Below, in pieces: positions 9,455 through 21,216 of a DNA stretch of 64,000 bases. The stretch is taken from contig NZ_KB902553.1 of assembly GCF_000379525.1 (NCBI RefSeq), forward strand, positions 66,367 through 130,366, written 5' to 3'. The number at the start of each line of letters is the position of its first letter. Position 1 is the first letter of the stretch. A program made the translations under genes and the position numbers. The DNA is from Lamprocystis purpurea DSM 4197. Its GTDB lineage: Bacteria; Pseudomonadota; Gammaproteobacteria; Chromatiales; Chromatiaceae. Below the pieces are notes generated by a model. The model was not told the DNA's origin. It did no database searches and saw only the letters and a program-made list of their open reading frames with translations.

Positions 9455-10129
9455 CTAAAGCACCGGCAGGCGCGTGCAGACGCGAAAGGCTGTGTTGATA
9501 GGCGTCTTGCTCTTAGACGCGCTTCTGGGATCGCTGCGTGAGTCATCCCAGCGGACGATAATCTCGCAGTTTCCGACCCCGCAGTCCCCGGCCGTCTTGC
9601 AATCGATCTCCATCGCATTGTCCGAGTCCCTCGTCAGCCCATCCACCGGTTTCGATTTCGCGCCGGGTGCGGGCAGCGGCAATCCCAGCGCACAGAAATC
9701 CCGCTCCCACCGGCTGAGTGGCGTTGTTTCCTCGTCGCCTTCGCCATCGTCCTCAGCCTTGCCGCAGGTCCCTTGAAGGATGGACGCCTTCAAGTCGGTG
9801 AGGAGCGCGGTTGGGTCCGCACGCACCCGATCGATCAGGTCGGTAATGGCAAAGCTGGCGATACTGCGAAATCGGCTGCTGTCGTTGGATTTCAAAACAG
9901 AGACTTGCAGGGCGGCGATTCCGAGAAGCCCAACCGCGAGCACGATGACCGCGACCAGGACTTCCAGGAGTGAGAAACCCTGGCTGTCAGGGAGCAGCGC
10001 AGGTCGATGGCGGAACGGACGCGCGGGTCGCTGTTTCCTCCAGGAAGACTGGCGCAACGACGCGACAACAGGCAAGCTGCCGGCGTCGTGGCGCGATAAG
10101 GCCTCTGTGCAGTTCGACATCACCATCAT
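9455..10129 (-). CDS. pilV: PilV minor pilin-like protein
   Basis: This is a type IV pilus modification protein PilV, another component of the tip complex. The prepilin cleavage site is G51/F52 with glutamate at +5 in QGFSLLEVLVAVIVLAVGLL, followed by NDSSRFRSIASFAITDLIDR, typical of the family. The 50-residue leader is unusually long and no good ribosome site was found at 10129, so the true start may lie closer to the cleavage site. It is the first gene of the minor-pilin operon; fimT/fimU and pilE, often in such clusters, are not present beside it. Confidence 0.88.
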   Translation of the reverse strand: MMVMSNCTEALSRHDAGSLPVVASLRQSSWRKQRPARPFRHRPALLPDSQGFSLLEVLVAVIVLAVGLLGIAALQVSVLKSNDSSRFRSIASFAITDLIDRVRADPTALLTDLKASILQGTCGKAEDDGEGDEETTPLSRWERDFCALGLPLPAPGAKSKPVDGLTRDSDNAMEIDCKTAGDCGVGNCEIIVRWDDSRSDPRSASKSKTPINTAFRVCTRLPVL

Positions 10130-10489
10130 CCATTTTGGATCTGGAGAAAGTCAGGGAATACCTTTCCTATCATAACTCTACCTCCATCCGTCAGGCCGCG
10201 GGTCCGATTTCCGACGGACTTTCACGAAATTCGGACGGACGGACGGAGCGGATGCCTTAAGCCTCGACTCAGCCAACGGCGGTTGCGTCGATCAAGGGCG
10301 AAAGGACTCCTCTTGCGCTGTTCTTGATGGAGTATACAGCGGCAGGCGGTGATCTTGTGTGAACCAGGACGCGCGCCGGTCGTTTCGACTTTGGGCGGCA
10401 GTAACCGGCATGGCGCCGTCGGCGGGACCGATGGTGGATGCGCTGCGCTTACCCACCCTACGAAACCGGCTGCGTTGTCGGTTGGATAA

Positions 10490-10629
10490 GGCGCGCCGGC
10501 CTCGATCAAGATTCCGGCCACTTGGACTCGCCGGGTGCGTAGTCAGGCCATCCTGGCCTGACATCCTCAGGGCTGGAAGCCCTGACTACGCACGCCGCTG
10601 GCCGGGATTACGATCAAGGCCGGCGCGCC
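10490..10629. mobile_element. GGCC-ended mobile palindrome E1 with 8-bp target duplication (gap 10130-10769)
   Basis: The element is 10498-10621 (124 bp), flanked by perfect 8-bp copies of GGCGCGCC at 10490-10497 and 10622-10629. Its left end is GGCCTCGATCAAGATTCCGGCC with, read from the right, GGCCTTGATCGTAATCCCGGCC. The interior is core type A: TGCGTAGTCAGGCCATCCTG paired with the inverted stretch near CAGGGCTGGAAGCCCTGACT. It encodes nothing. The rest of the gap holds a fragment of a GGGTGGAT/ATCCACCC-type palindrome at about 10430-10490 and no supported gene. Confidence 0.88.
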
Positions 10630-10769
10630 GCTCGGTGTCAGGGACCCGGCACAGGGGTCGCGCGATGCTGCCCAAACTTGGAATTGCTGCCCGGCACACC
10701 AGGCATCGCGGCCAGCGTCCGGCGCGGGAGGGGTTCGGTTGGGCAGGGGGGTATCAGTACCGTTAAAAA

Positions 10770-10860
10770 TGGCGGAGAGAGAGGGATTCGAACCCTCGAT
10801 GGGCTTTTGACCCATACTCCCTTAGCAGGGGAGCGCCTTCAGCCGCTCGGCCATCTCTCC
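10770..10860 (-). tRNA. tRNA-Ser (anticodon GCU)
   Basis: Read on the minus strand the gene begins GGAGAGATGGCCGAGCGGCT and folds as a class II tRNA. The acceptor stem GGAGAGA pairs with TCTCTCC, the anticodon loop CTGCTAA gives GCT (reads AGC/AGU), there is a long variable arm, and the T-loop is GGTTCGAATCC. Discriminator G is followed by an encoded CCA ending at 10770. Its position downstream of csrA is conserved in gammaproteobacteria. Confidence 0.96.
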
Positions 10861-10994
10861 AAAAAATCTTCGAACCAACGCGGTAACCACTGCTTTGCGA
10901 CCAGCAGCGACGGAGTGTTCTGCTGTCTCCTTGTGGGATAAATCCTGCGGCTGCGGTGGATTCCTGATGATCAGAACCATCGCCGACCGAGCTT

Positions 10995-11021
10995 ATCGGA
11001 CTCGCAAGATACGAGTCCGAT
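10995..11021. other. Perfect 10-bp hairpin between csrA and tRNA-Ser
   Basis: ATCGGACTCG and CGAGTCCGAT form a perfect stem with a 7-base loop 30 bp after the csrA stop. No T-run follows on the csrA strand, so a classical terminator is not assured. It may act as a weak or factor-assisted terminator or as an RNA-processing boundary. Confidence 0.45.
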
Positions 11022-11051
11022 ATTATAGCGCGGTCAGAGTTCGCTTACCAG

Positions 11052-11276
11052 TTACTCTGGCGCGGCGGCCTCTTCGCTGGTGCCGGGCGCGGGCCCGTGA
11101 CCAGCTTCCGCTTGCTCGCGTTTGATGCGTTCGTAGATCTCCTCGCGATGCACGGCGACGTCCCGCGGGGCGTTGACGCCGATGCGGACTTGGTTACCTT
11201 TTACGCCAAGGACTGTCACGGTGACTTCGTCACCAATCATAAGGGTCTCGCCGACACGGCGAGTTAAGATCAACAT
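11052..11276 (-). CDS. csrA: Carbon storage regulator CsrA
   Basis: CsrA is a small dimeric RNA-binding protein that binds GGA motifs in leaders and controls translation or mRNA stability. The 74-residue product starts [18 protein letters not shown] and has the conserved [21 protein letters not shown]. The tail after about residue 58 is longer and richer in Ala/Pro/Glu than in E. coli CsrA (61 residues). The start at 11276 is set by the family N-terminus and a GGGAG ribosome site; the frame is open further upstream but the extension is not conserved. It lies downstream of lysC, as in Pseudomonas. Confidence 0.95.
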   Translation of the reverse strand: MLILTRRVGETLMIGDEVTVTVLGVKGNQVRIGVNAPRDVAVHREEIYERIKREQAEAGHGPAPGTSEEAAAPE

Positions 11277-11535
11277 CGTTGCTTTCTCCCTTCGTTCCTT
11301 TATCCGACATACGTGGTGCGCCCGAACGTAACCGCGGCAATCATCCGCGCCCGGTTGCGCGGGCACCAACCACACCCAGACCAAGCAGGGGGTGCACAAC
11401 CCCCACTTGGGATTCTAACAATAGCTTAGGCTGAGCCCAAGCTTTTGCTGCAATTCCATGACATCTCTCAGCCAAATAAATTATTTTAGGCCATGAAAAT
11501 CGTGACGTGCGTCCTGCACCGCCCGCGCCAACGGA

Positions 11536-12768
11536 TCAGCCCGCCTGATTCGGGCGGTCGAGTTCGAAGGCATCGTGCAGGCAGCGCACCCCGAGTTCCA
11601 GATATTTTTCATCGACGACGACCGAGATTTTGATCTCGGAGGTGGAGATCATGCGGATGTTGATCCCCTCGCGTGCCAGGGCGCCGAACATGGTGCTGGC
11701 GATGCCGGCATGGTTGCGCATCCCCACGCCCACCAGCGAGATCTTGACGATGCGCTTGTCGCCGAGTACCTGACGTGCGGCCAGCGTCGCGGCCGTCTTG
11801 TTGAGGCAGTCCAGGGCGCGGTCGAAGTCGTTGCGGTGCACCGTGAAGGTGAAGTCGGTGGTGGTCTCATCCGGTGCAATGTTCTGGACGATCATGTCGA
11901 CTTCAATGTTGGCATCGGCGATCGGCCCGAGAATCTTGTGGGCGACGCCGGGCTGATCCGGCACGCCCAGGACGGTCAATTTAGCCTCGTCTCGGCTGAA
12001 GGCGATGCCGGCGATCTTGGCGTCTTCCACGGTGTCTTCCTCAAATGTGATCAGCGTGCCCGCGCCCTCATCGAAACTGGAGAGCACGCGTAATGGGACC
12101 CGATATTTCCCGGCGAATTCCACCGAGCGGATCTGCAGGACCTTGGAGCCGAGACTCGCCATCTCCAGCATCTCTTCGAAGGTGATGCGATCGAGCTTGC
12201 GCGCCTTGGGTTCGACACGCGGGTCAGTGGTGTAGACGCCGTCCACATCGGTGTAAATCTGGCACTCATCGGCTTTGATGGCGGCCGCGATGGCGACCGC
12301 TGAAGTATCAGAGCCGCCGCGCCCGAGTGTCGTGATATTGCCCTGCGCATCGATGCCCTGGAACCCGGCGATGACCACCACCCGGCCGGCATCCAGGTCG
12401 GCGCGCACGCGGGCCGCGTCGATATCGCGGATGCGCGCCTTGTTGTGGGTGCTGTCGGTCAGGATGTGAACCTGAGCGCCGGTGTAGGAGCGCGCCGGGC
12501 AGCCCTGGGCATCCAGCGCCATCGTCAGCAGGGCGATGGTGACCTGCTCGCCGGTCGAGAGCAGCACGTCCAGTTCCCGCGGCAGCGGTTGCTCCTGGAC
12601 CTGCTTTGCCAGCCCGATCAGCCGGTCGGTCTCACCGGACATGGCGGAGACCACCACCACGACCTGGTTGCCCTGGTCGCGCCAGCGCTTGACGCGGTCA
12701 GCGACGGCGCGGATGCGCTCGCTGTTGGCGACCGAGGTGCCGCCATATTTCTGTACGATCAAAGCCAT
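11536..12768 (-). CDS. lysC: Aspartate kinase (two ACT domains)
   Basis: Aspartate kinase phosphorylates aspartate, committing it to lysine, threonine and methionine. The kinase domain shows KYGGTSV near residue 8 and [18 protein letters not shown] at about 149-166. The C-terminal third carries tandem ACT domains, with [11 protein letters not shown] and [20 protein letters not shown], which bind amino acids for feedback control. Length (410) fits monofunctional LysC/Ask enzymes. ATG 12768 is chosen over the preceding TTG; no strong ribosome site is visible. A 250-bp mobile element separates it from alaS. Confidence 0.95.
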   Translation of the reverse strand: MALIVQKYGGTSVANSERIRAVADRVKRWRDQGNQVVVVVSAMSGETDRLIGLAKQVQEQPLPRELDVLLSTGEQVTIALLTMALDAQGCPARSYTGAQVHILTDSTHNKARIRDIDAARVRADLDAGRVVVIAGFQGIDAQGNITTLGRGGSDTSAVAIAAAIKADECQIYTDVDGVYTTDPRVEPKARKLDRITFEEMLEMASLGSKVLQIRSVEFAGKYRVPLRVLSSFDEGAGTLITFEEDTVEDAKIAGIAFSRDEAKLTVLGVPDQPGVAHKILGPIADANIEVDMIVQNIAPDETTTDFTFTVHRNDFDRALDCLNKTAATLAARQVLGDKRIVKISLVGVGMRNHAGIASTMFGALAREGINIRMISTSEIKISVVVDEKYLELGVRCLHDAFELDRPNQAG

Positions 12769-12801
12769 CAAAATCTCTACTGCAATGGGAAATGAGTCAT
12801 T

Positions 12802-13051
12802 CTAGCAGCCTGTCGGACTTAGCCCCTAGGATGAGGGCATGAGTCAACATAAAGGCTTTTTGTTGCTCCATAATCTAACGTAAGGTGATTTCCGCGAGAA
12901 ATCCAACCCGTAGGAGCCCGCTTGCGGGCGACGGGTGGGGGCACAATGACGCGATTCCGGCAGGTCACGTCGCCCGCAAGCGGGCTCCTACGGAGCTTGA
13001 TTCTTGATAGCGCCTTATTCGGAAGTCGCCTAAAGTCCGACAGGCTGCTAG
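12802..13051. mobile_element. CTAG-ended MITE-like element, copy 2 (complete, 250 bp)
   Basis: This is a complete non-coding element between alaS and lysC with inverted ends CTAGCAGCCTGTCGGACTT (12802-12820) and AAGTCCGACAGGCTGCTAG (13033-13051). The interior holds two inward-facing copies of GTAGGAGCCCGCTTGCGGGC. It is closely similar to 20945-21192 in opposite orientation. CTAG at both edges may be a 4-bp target duplication or part of the end. The autonomous transposase is not in the window. Confidence 0.88.
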
Positions 13052-13092
13052 CATCATGATTTAAAGAATTTTGTGGCGGCTGATCCTGGACG

Positions 13093-15696
<2,604 letters not shown>

Positions 15697-15731
15697 GTGG
15701 GATACTCGAATGGACCGCGGAAACGGATCGG

Positions 15732-16106
15732 TCAGTCGTGCCGACGCAGGAGGCGGTGGATCAGCTCGGCGGGAAATCCGCGGCTTTCCAGAAAACGCCC
15801 GCGCCGACCCAGGTCGGCATGATCGGTCGGTGGGGCCGGCCCAAAGCGCCGGTCGTGGGCCTGCGTCAGCAAGGCCGGCCAAGCGTCATTCATGGCGTGT
15901 AACTGGGGATCAATAGCCGCGTCCGAAAGGCCCTTGTCACGCAGTTCGGCGCGGATGCGCAGCGGACCAAAGCCTTTGCGCGCCCGCTCGGACACATAGA
16001 CCTCGGCCAGCCGTGCCTCGTCGAGCGCCCCGTGCGCGACCAGCCGGTCCAGTGCCGCGGCAATGACCGCGGTCGCATAGCCGCGGGCCGCGAGCTTGCG
16101 TTCCAA
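15732..16106 (-). CDS. recX: RecX regulatory protein (start unresolved)
   Basis: RecX binds RecA filaments and limits recombinase activity. The product shows the three-helix repeat pattern: [40 protein letters not shown], and a C-terminal [12 protein letters not shown]. The annotated start is a TTG at 16106, which yields only 124 residues. Family-like residues ([18 protein letters not shown]) continue in frame upstream to about 16165, yet no ATG, GTG or TTG exists between an in-frame stop inside recA and this TTG. The real start may be a CTG (for example at 16193) or there may be a frameshift, since an ATG at 16180 is in another frame. It follows recA directly. Confidence 0.85.
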   Translation of the reverse strand: MERKLAARGYATAVIAAALDRLVAHGALDEARLAEVYVSERARKGFGPLRIRAELRDKGLSDAAIDPQLHAMNDAWPALLTQAHDRRFGPAPPTDHADLGRRGRFLESRGFPAELIHRLLRRHD

Positions 16107-16204
16107 CTCCAGCCGCGAGTGCTCACGGGCGGCAAGCAGCTTGAGCGCACGGGATTCGACCTCGATCGTCGGCGCGTCATCCGCCGCGGTCAGGGCGTGC
16201 GCGC

Positions 16205-17251
16205 TCAGGGCTCGAGCTCCGCGGCCTCGAGCGGGTCGGCGGCAGGCGCATCATCGACCGGGCGCGGGAGCATCTGCTCGCGGATCCGGGCCTCGATGGT
16301 CTTGGCCAGATCCGGGTTTTCACGCAGGAAGATCCGCGCATTGTCCTTGCCCTGACCGATGCGGTTGCCCTGATAGCTGTACCAGGCGCCGGATTTGTCG
16401 ACGATGCCGGCGGCCACGCCGAGGTCGACGATCTCACCCTCGCGCGAGATGCCCTCGCCGTAGAGGATGTCGAACTCGGCCTGCTTGAAGGGCGGCGCGA
16501 CCTTATTCTTGACCACCTTGACCTTGGTCTCGTTGCCGATGACCTCGTCACCCTTTTTGATACTGCCGGTGCGGCGGATGTCGAGCCGCACCGAGGCGTA
16601 GAACTTGAGGGCATTGCCGCCGGTTGTGGTTTCCGGAGAACCGAACATGACCCCAATTTTCATACGGATTTGATTGATGAAAATGACCAGGCAGTTCGAG
16701 CGATTGATGTTGCCGGTGAGCTTGCGCAGCGCCTGGGACATCAGGCGCGCATGCAGTCCGACATGGGAGTCGCCCATCTCGCCCTCGATCTCGGCTTTCG
16801 GGGTCAGGGCCGCGACCGAGTCGACGACCACCAGGTCCACCGCCCCGGAGCGCACCAGCATGTCGGTGATCTCCAGCCCCTGTTCGCCGGTGTCGGGCTG
16901 CGAGACCAGCAATTCGTCGATATTGACGCCGAGCTTCTGGGCATAGCCGGGGTCCAGCGCGTGCTCGGCATCCACGAAGGCGGCGGTGCCGCCGAGCTTC
17001 TGGATCTCGGCGACCACATGCAGGGTGAGGGTGGTTTTGCCCGAGGATTCCGGCCCGTAGATCTCGACGACCCGGCCGCGCGGCAGTCCGCCGATGCCGA
17101 GCGCGAGATCCAGACCGAGGGAGCCGGTGGAGACGACATCGACGTTGCGCACGGCGCCAACGTCGCCCATGCGCATCACCGAACCCTTGCCGAATTGCTT
17201 TTCGATCTGGGTCAGGGCCGCGGCCAAAGCCTTTTTGCGATTCTCGTCCAT
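16205..17251 (-). CDS. recA: Recombinase RecA
   Basis: RecA is the ATP-dependent strand-exchange protein and SOS co-protease. The 348-residue product begins [20 protein letters not shown] and has Walker [10 protein letters not shown], the Walker B region [12 protein letters not shown] and loop L2 with [17 protein letters not shown]. The acidic tail ends in AAELEP. The start at 17251 has GGAGA just upstream; longer forms lack homology. No clear LexA operator was recognised in the 129-bp gap to pncC. It is followed by recX. Confidence 0.97.
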   Translation of the reverse strand: MDENRKKALAAALTQIEKQFGKGSVMRMGDVGAVRNVDVVSTGSLGLDLALGIGGLPRGRVVEIYGPESSGKTTLTLHVVAEIQKLGGTAAFVDAEHALDPGYAQKLGVNIDELLVSQPDTGEQGLEITDMLVRSGAVDLVVVDSVAALTPKAEIEGEMGDSHVGLHARLMSQALRKLTGNINRSNCLVIFINQIRMKIGVMFGSPETTTGGNALKFYASVRLDIRRTGSIKKGDEVIGNETKVKVVKNKVAPPFKQAEFDILYGEGISREGEIVDLGVAAGIVDKSGAWYSYQGNRIGQGKDNARIFLRENPDLAKTIEARIREQMLPRPVDDAPAADPLEAAELEP

Positions 17252-17380
17252 CGGGTCTCCGTTGGTCCTAATCCGGGCACCGGGTGCGCCCCTTGCGTCG
17301 GCGGCAGGTGTCCAGGGCTTGGAAAGTCGGTGATTATCGCACAGGGCATTCAAACCCGACAGAATTTGAACCCTGAGCGC

Positions 17381-17887
17381 TCAGCCATCCGACCGGCTCT
17401 GACCCGCAAGCCGTTCGATCAGGCCTTCCAGGGCGAACCGCACGGCCTGATGGCGCACCTCATCGCGATCACCGGCAAATTGCAGGCGCCGCGTCCAGGG
17501 CGGGCCGTCCGGAATCGACCAGGCGAACCAGACCGTGCCTACGGGTTTGTCTTCACTGCCGCCGCCGGGTCCGGCGATGCCGCTGACCGCCACCGCCACC
17601 TGGGCCTGGCTGCGCTCAAGGGCCCCGGCCACCAGTTCCAGGACCACGGGTTCGCTGACTGAGCCGCTGGCCTCCAGGGTGGGTGGACGGACCCCCAGCA
17701 TGGCCTCCTTGGCGGCGTTGCTGTAAGTGACGAAGCCGCGATCGAACCAGGCGCTGCTGCCGGCGACATCGGTCACCACCTTGGCGACCCAGCCCCCGGT
17801 GCATGACTCAGCCGTGACCAGGCGCAGTCCGCGGGCCATGAGCAGCGTCCCGAGGCGGGTTGCAAGAGCGTCGAGTCGTTCAGTCAT
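17381..17887 (-). CDS. pncC: CinA-family nicotinamide-nucleotide amidase
   Basis: This is a stand-alone CinA C-terminal domain protein of 168 residues, the PncC type that deamidates nicotinamide mononucleotide for NAD recycling. Supporting motifs are VTAESCTGGW at about 24-33, the stretch SVSEPVVLELVAGAL and GIAGPGGGSEDKPVGTV. The N-terminal molybdopterin-like domain of full CinA is absent. It precedes recA, the usual gammaproteobacterial arrangement. Confidence 0.92.
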   Translation of the reverse strand: MTERLDALATRLGTLLMARGLRLVTAESCTGGWVAKVVTDVAGSSAWFDRGFVTYSNAAKEAMLGVRPPTLEASGSVSEPVVLELVAGALERSQAQVAVAVSGIAGPGGGSEDKPVGTVWFAWSIPDGPPWTRRLQFAGDRDEVRHQAVRFALEGLIERLAGQSRSDG

Positions 17888-18010
17888 AATGTTCAGTGTC
17901 CTTCAGCGGTCGGAACTGCACAAGAACCGGGTTGAGTTGGGGCCGCCCCCCCCTGGTGCCGGGGCCGGTCGCGCGCGCTCACGCGGAGGCGGTCGACGGT
18001 CAGCCCTGCC

Positions 18011-18150
18011 CGCGGCGAGGCATTGATCGTAATCCCGGCCGGCGGCGTGCGTAGTCAGGGCTTCCAGCCCTGACGGTGTCAGGCCAGGATGGCCTGACTA
18101 CGCACCCGGCGAGCCCAAGTGGCCGGAATCTTGATCGAGGCCCGCGGCGA
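18011..18150. mobile_element. GGCC-ended mobile palindrome E2 with 8-bp target duplication (gap 17888-18322)
   Basis: The element 18019-18142 (124 bp, core type A, reverse orientation relative to E1) lies between perfect 8-bp copies of CGCGGCGA at 18011-18018 and 18143-18150. Its ends are GGCATTGATCGTAATCCCGGCC and GGCCGGAATCTTGATCGAGGCC. The rest of this gap, which carries the divergent starts of pncC and the cupin gene, shows no further gene. Confidence 0.88.
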
Positions 18151-18322
18151 CACATGTTGCGTGCTGGACGTTCCGGTAATCGCCCAGGATGCAGGCTTTC
18201 CTCTTGCGGCGCTGGTGGGGTGGCGTCTAACCTGCCGGGCAACCGGGCGCGGCAGTCTCCCGCGTCCTATTCTACACACCGCGCGGCAGTCAGTGCCGCG
18301 TCTGCTGCCTGAGTGCACCATC

Positions 18323-18610
18323 ATGAACGACCTTGATATCCTGGTGGAACACAAACCATCCCCCGCCAAACTCGAAGTCCTGGGCGTCGAGGGCTGGCCC
18401 CTGTGGCGTCGGGAGCCGGCGACTTTTCCCTGGCGTTACACCCAGCAGGAGACTTGCTATGTCCTGCGCGGCCGCTTCCTGGTGACCCCCGAGGGCGGCG
18501 TGCCTCAGGAGTTCCGCCGCGGCGATCTGATCCGTTTCCCGGCGGGCCTCGCTTGTACCTGGGAGGTGCTGGAGGCGGTGGAGAAGCACTACCGGCTCGA
18601 TCAATCCTGA
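18323..18610 (+). CDS. Small cupin-domain protein
   Basis: A 95-residue single-domain cupin of the DUF861/EutQ-like type. The conserved turns are EPATFPWRYTQQETCYVLRG and FRRGDLIRFPAGLACTWEV. Such proteins form a beta-barrel and are often sugar- or metal-binding; the canonical histidines are not obvious here, so catalysis is uncertain. The start at 18323 excludes an upstream extension that runs through repeat E2. It is followed after 143 bp by purT on the same strand. No specific function is proposed. Confidence 0.8.
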   Translation: MNDLDILVEHKPSPAKLEVLGVEGWPLWRREPATFPWRYTQQETCYVLRGRFLVTPEGGVPQEFRRGDLIRFPAGLACTWEVLEAVEKHYRLDQS

Positions 18611-18753
18611 GGAGGACCCGACCGGAGCGTCTGGCCGCTCGGCTGCGCGCCCTGGGCATTGAACCCTAGGCAATGTCCGTCAATCACCGTAGTCTCGCAT
18701 TGTCGTCCCAAATCGTCCGCGACCAACGGACTGCATCAATCGGAGAGCGCTTC

Positions 18754-19938
18754 ATGCCGACGCTTGGCACCCCATTTTCCGCCACCGCCACCAAGGTCTT
18801 GCTGTGTGGTGCCGGCGAGCTTGGCAAGGAAGTCGTGATCGAACTGAAACGCCTGGGCGTGGAAGTCATCGCCTGCGACCGCTATGCCAATGCGCCGGCG
18901 ATGCAGGTCGCCGACCGTGCCTACAGCTTTTCCATGCTGGATGGTGCAGAACTGCGGCGCGTGATTGAACTGGAGCGGCCGGATTACATCGTCCCGGAGA
19001 TCGAGGCGATCGCCACCGAGACGCTGGTGGCCTTGGAGGCCGAGGGTTTCACCGTCATTCCGACCGCGCGGGCGGCGCGGCTGACGATGAACCGCGAGGG
19101 GATTCGCCGGTTGGTTGCGGAGGAGTTGGGCATCCCCACCTCAACTTATCGATTCGCCGACACCCCGGACGACTTCGCCGCCGCGGTCGCGGTGATCGGT
19201 CTGCCCTGCGTGGTGAAGCCCATCATGTCTTCGTCCGGTAAGGGCCAGAGCCTGGTGCGCACCCGCGATGCGATCGGCGCGGCCTGGGACTATGCGCAAG
19301 GCGGCGGGCGCAGCGGGGCCGGACGCGTCATCGTGGAGGGCTTTGTCCCCTTCGACTATGAGATCACCCTGCTCACCGTGCGCCATCGTAACGGCACCAG
19401 TTTTTGCGAACCCATCGGCCACCGTCAGGCGGACGGCGACTACCGCGAGTCCTGGCAGCCGCAGCCGATGCACCCGGATACGCTGGCGCGGGCGCGCGAG
19501 ATCGCCGGTCGGGTCACCGAGGCGCTGGGTGGACGCGGAATCTTCGGCGTCGAACTCTTCGTGCGCGGCGATGAGGTCATTTTCAGCGAAGTCTCACCGC
19601 GCCCGCATGATACCGGTCTGGTGACTTTGATCTCGCAGGATCTGTCCGAGTTCGCCTTGCACGTACGCGCCATCCTGGGGCTGCCGATTCCGGAGATCCG
19701 CCAACTCGGCCCCGCCGCTTCAGTGGCGCTCCTGGTCGAGGGCGACTCCGACCGGCCGCGCTTCGGCAACCTGGCGGCTGCTTTGGCGGAGCCGGGCACC
19801 GATCTGCGCCTCTTCGGCAAGCCCGAAGTGCGCGGGCGCCGCCGCATGGGTGTCGCCCTGGCGCGCGGTAAGGACATCGCCGAGGCCCAGGCCAAGGCGC
19901 TGGCGGTGGTGGCCCAGGTGCGGGTGAGTTTGGATTGA
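18754..19938 (+). CDS. purT: Formate-dependent phosphoribosylglycinamide formyltransferase
   Basis: PurT converts GAR to formyl-GAR using formate and ATP, a folate-independent third step of purine synthesis. The 394-residue product has an ATP-grasp fold: [20 protein letters not shown] at the N-terminus, [16 protein letters not shown] for nucleotide binding, and [20 protein letters not shown] with the metal ligands. [21 protein letters not shown] is characteristic of PurT. The start at 18754 follows GGAGAG; an upstream in-frame start adds non-conserved residues. It is transcribed with the cupin gene or alone. Confidence 0.96.
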   Translation: MPTLGTPFSATATKVLLCGAGELGKEVVIELKRLGVEVIACDRYANAPAMQVADRAYSFSMLDGAELRRVIELERPDYIVPEIEAIATETLVALEAEGFTVIPTARAARLTMNREGIRRLVAEELGIPTSTYRFADTPDDFAAAVAVIGLPCVVKPIMSSSGKGQSLVRTRDAIGAAWDYAQGGGRSGAGRVIVEGFVPFDYEITLLTVRHRNGTSFCEPIGHRQADGDYRESWQPQPMHPDTLARAREIAGRVTEALGGRGIFGVELFVRGDEVIFSEVSPRPHDTGLVTLISQDLSEFALHVRAILGLPIPEIRQLGPAASVALLVEGDSDRPRFGNLAAALAEPGTDLRLFGKPEVRGRRRMGVALARGKDIAEAQAKALAVVAQVRVSLD

Positions 19939-19975
19939 GCCTGGTCACGAGCCACATCAGTAAAATAGCGAATAC

Positions 19976-20134
19976 AATCGTTGTCGTTGTCGTAATCGGA
20001 GAAGCGATTCAAGTCAGGCATGAGTAGCCCGTTATCTATCGGGTTTCGATTCGCTGGGACCAACGATCGATGCGGTGTGAGACAATTTTCGCGGGTATCG
20101 TAAACTCGATTACGACAACGACAACGACAACGAC
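19976..20134. repeat. Inverted pair of hexamer tracts (gap 19939-20205)
   Basis: AATCGTTGTCGTTGTCGTAA at 19976 and its inverted counterpart TTACGACAACGACAACGACA near 20110 face each other across about 110 bp. They could form a long stem or bind the same protein twice. The left arm continues into a 60-bp stretch (to about 20035) that recurs at 39003-39070. The right arm runs into another recurring stretch ending AATGAACGGTTCCCA at about 20182. No gene is seen in this gap. Confidence 0.65.
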
Positions 20135-20205
20135 CGAGACGCCCCTGATGGACTTGTTTCGCTGGTTAATGAACGGTTCCCAAGCAATCTGCAAGAGGGC
20201 GAGCG

Positions 20206-20772
20206 ATGAGCAGGCGTTATTTCCATCCGTTCGGTGTCGTCGTGCTGGCTGCCCTGTTGGTGGCCTGTGCTCCGGTCCAGGTGCGTAAGGACGCGGCCGG
20301 CGATTGGGCCGCGATTCCGCCGGGCAGTACCCTGACCCTGAACCGCCCGGTGCAGGTGCCTCAGGACCGTGCCCGGATCTTCTTCCTGAGCGGCCGGGTC
20401 CGGCCGGCCGGGGCGAACGCGGGGCCGAGTTGCGGGCTGGAGGTCCGCACCATGTCACGGGAGGGCGCCCAGACCATCGCGCCCCAGACCTTCAAGATCG
20501 TCCGTGTCCAAACTGTGTGGACCCAGGTCGCGCGTCTCCAGCGGCCCGGGCCGGTCCGCTTCCAGCTCGCCCAATCGACTGACGGGGGCGGCGGCACCCC
20601 GCTGATTCAGGAGGGCTATCATCTCTGGCTGCGCGGTCCGGACACCAATGTCATGCGTCTCACCTGCCTCGGGATGCTCGACGACATGTGGCGGGCACGC
20701 GCCATCACACTGGAGGAAATCCGCACTGCCTTGGGAGCGGTCGCGACCCTGGAGGTCGTCGGCGGTATTTGA
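20206..20772 (+). CDS. Predicted lipoprotein of unknown function
   Basis: A 188-residue predicted lipoprotein. The N-terminal signal ends in the lipobox LVAC, with the lipidated cysteine at residue 21. The mature part is largely beta-like, with TLTLNRPVQVPQDRARIFFL early on and a GYHLWLRGPDTNVMRLTCLG stretch later. I do not recognise a family with certainty. No enzyme motifs are visible. Its neighbours (repeats, then a flippase) give no functional clue beyond an envelope location. Confidence 0.75.
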   Translation: MSRRYFHPFGVVVLAALLVACAPVQVRKDAAGDWAAIPPGSTLTLNRPVQVPQDRARIFFLSGRVRPAGANAGPSCGLEVRTMSREGAQTIAPQTFKIVRVQTVWTQVARLQRPGPVRFQLAQSTDGGGGTPLIQEGYHLWLRGPDTNVMRLTCLGMLDDMWRARAITLEEIRTALGAVATLEVVGGI

Positions 20773-20944
20773 GGCGGCCGGTGTCGGCCATGATCGCCGT
20801 CCCGGCCAAAACGATCACCCGGATTGTCCACAGATGTCACAGATGAAGATAGAGACATCTGTGGTCATCTGTGGTCATTTGTGGATCAAATTTTCGCCCC
20901 GACCTCTCGGCGGAAGCGGTCCGGAACGATGACCAAAGCTGCTC

Positions 20945-21192
20945 CTAGCAGCCTGTCGGACTTTAGGCGATTTCCGAATAAGACGCTATCAAGAATCAAG
21001 CTCCATAGGAGCCCGCTTGCGGGCGACGTGACCTGCCGGAATCGCGTCATTGTGCCCCACCCGTCGCCCGCAAGCGGGCTCCTACGGGTTGGATTCTTCG
21101 CGGAAATCACCTTACGTTAGATTGTGGAGCAACAAAAAGCCTTTATGTTGACTCATACCCTAATCCTAGGGCTAAGTCCGACAGGCTGCTAG
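20945..21192. mobile_element. CTAG-ended MITE-like element, copy 3 (complete, 248 bp)
   Basis: This is a complete element with inverted ends CTAGCAGCCTGTCGGACTT and AAGTCCGACAGGCTGCTAG, 24 bp upstream of the flippase start, so it may supply or disrupt that gene's regulation. It is the same family as 12802-13051 and 1-129. The preceding gap (20773-20944) contains a short tandem CATCTGTGGT repeat and no gene. Confidence 0.88.
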
Positions 21193-21216
21193 GGTGGAAA
21201 ACAGCGGCGGATTCAC

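Noticed and set aside
10567..10815. A minus-strand frame across element E1 and tRNA-Ser
   Set aside because: It is composed of a mobile element and a tRNA gene.
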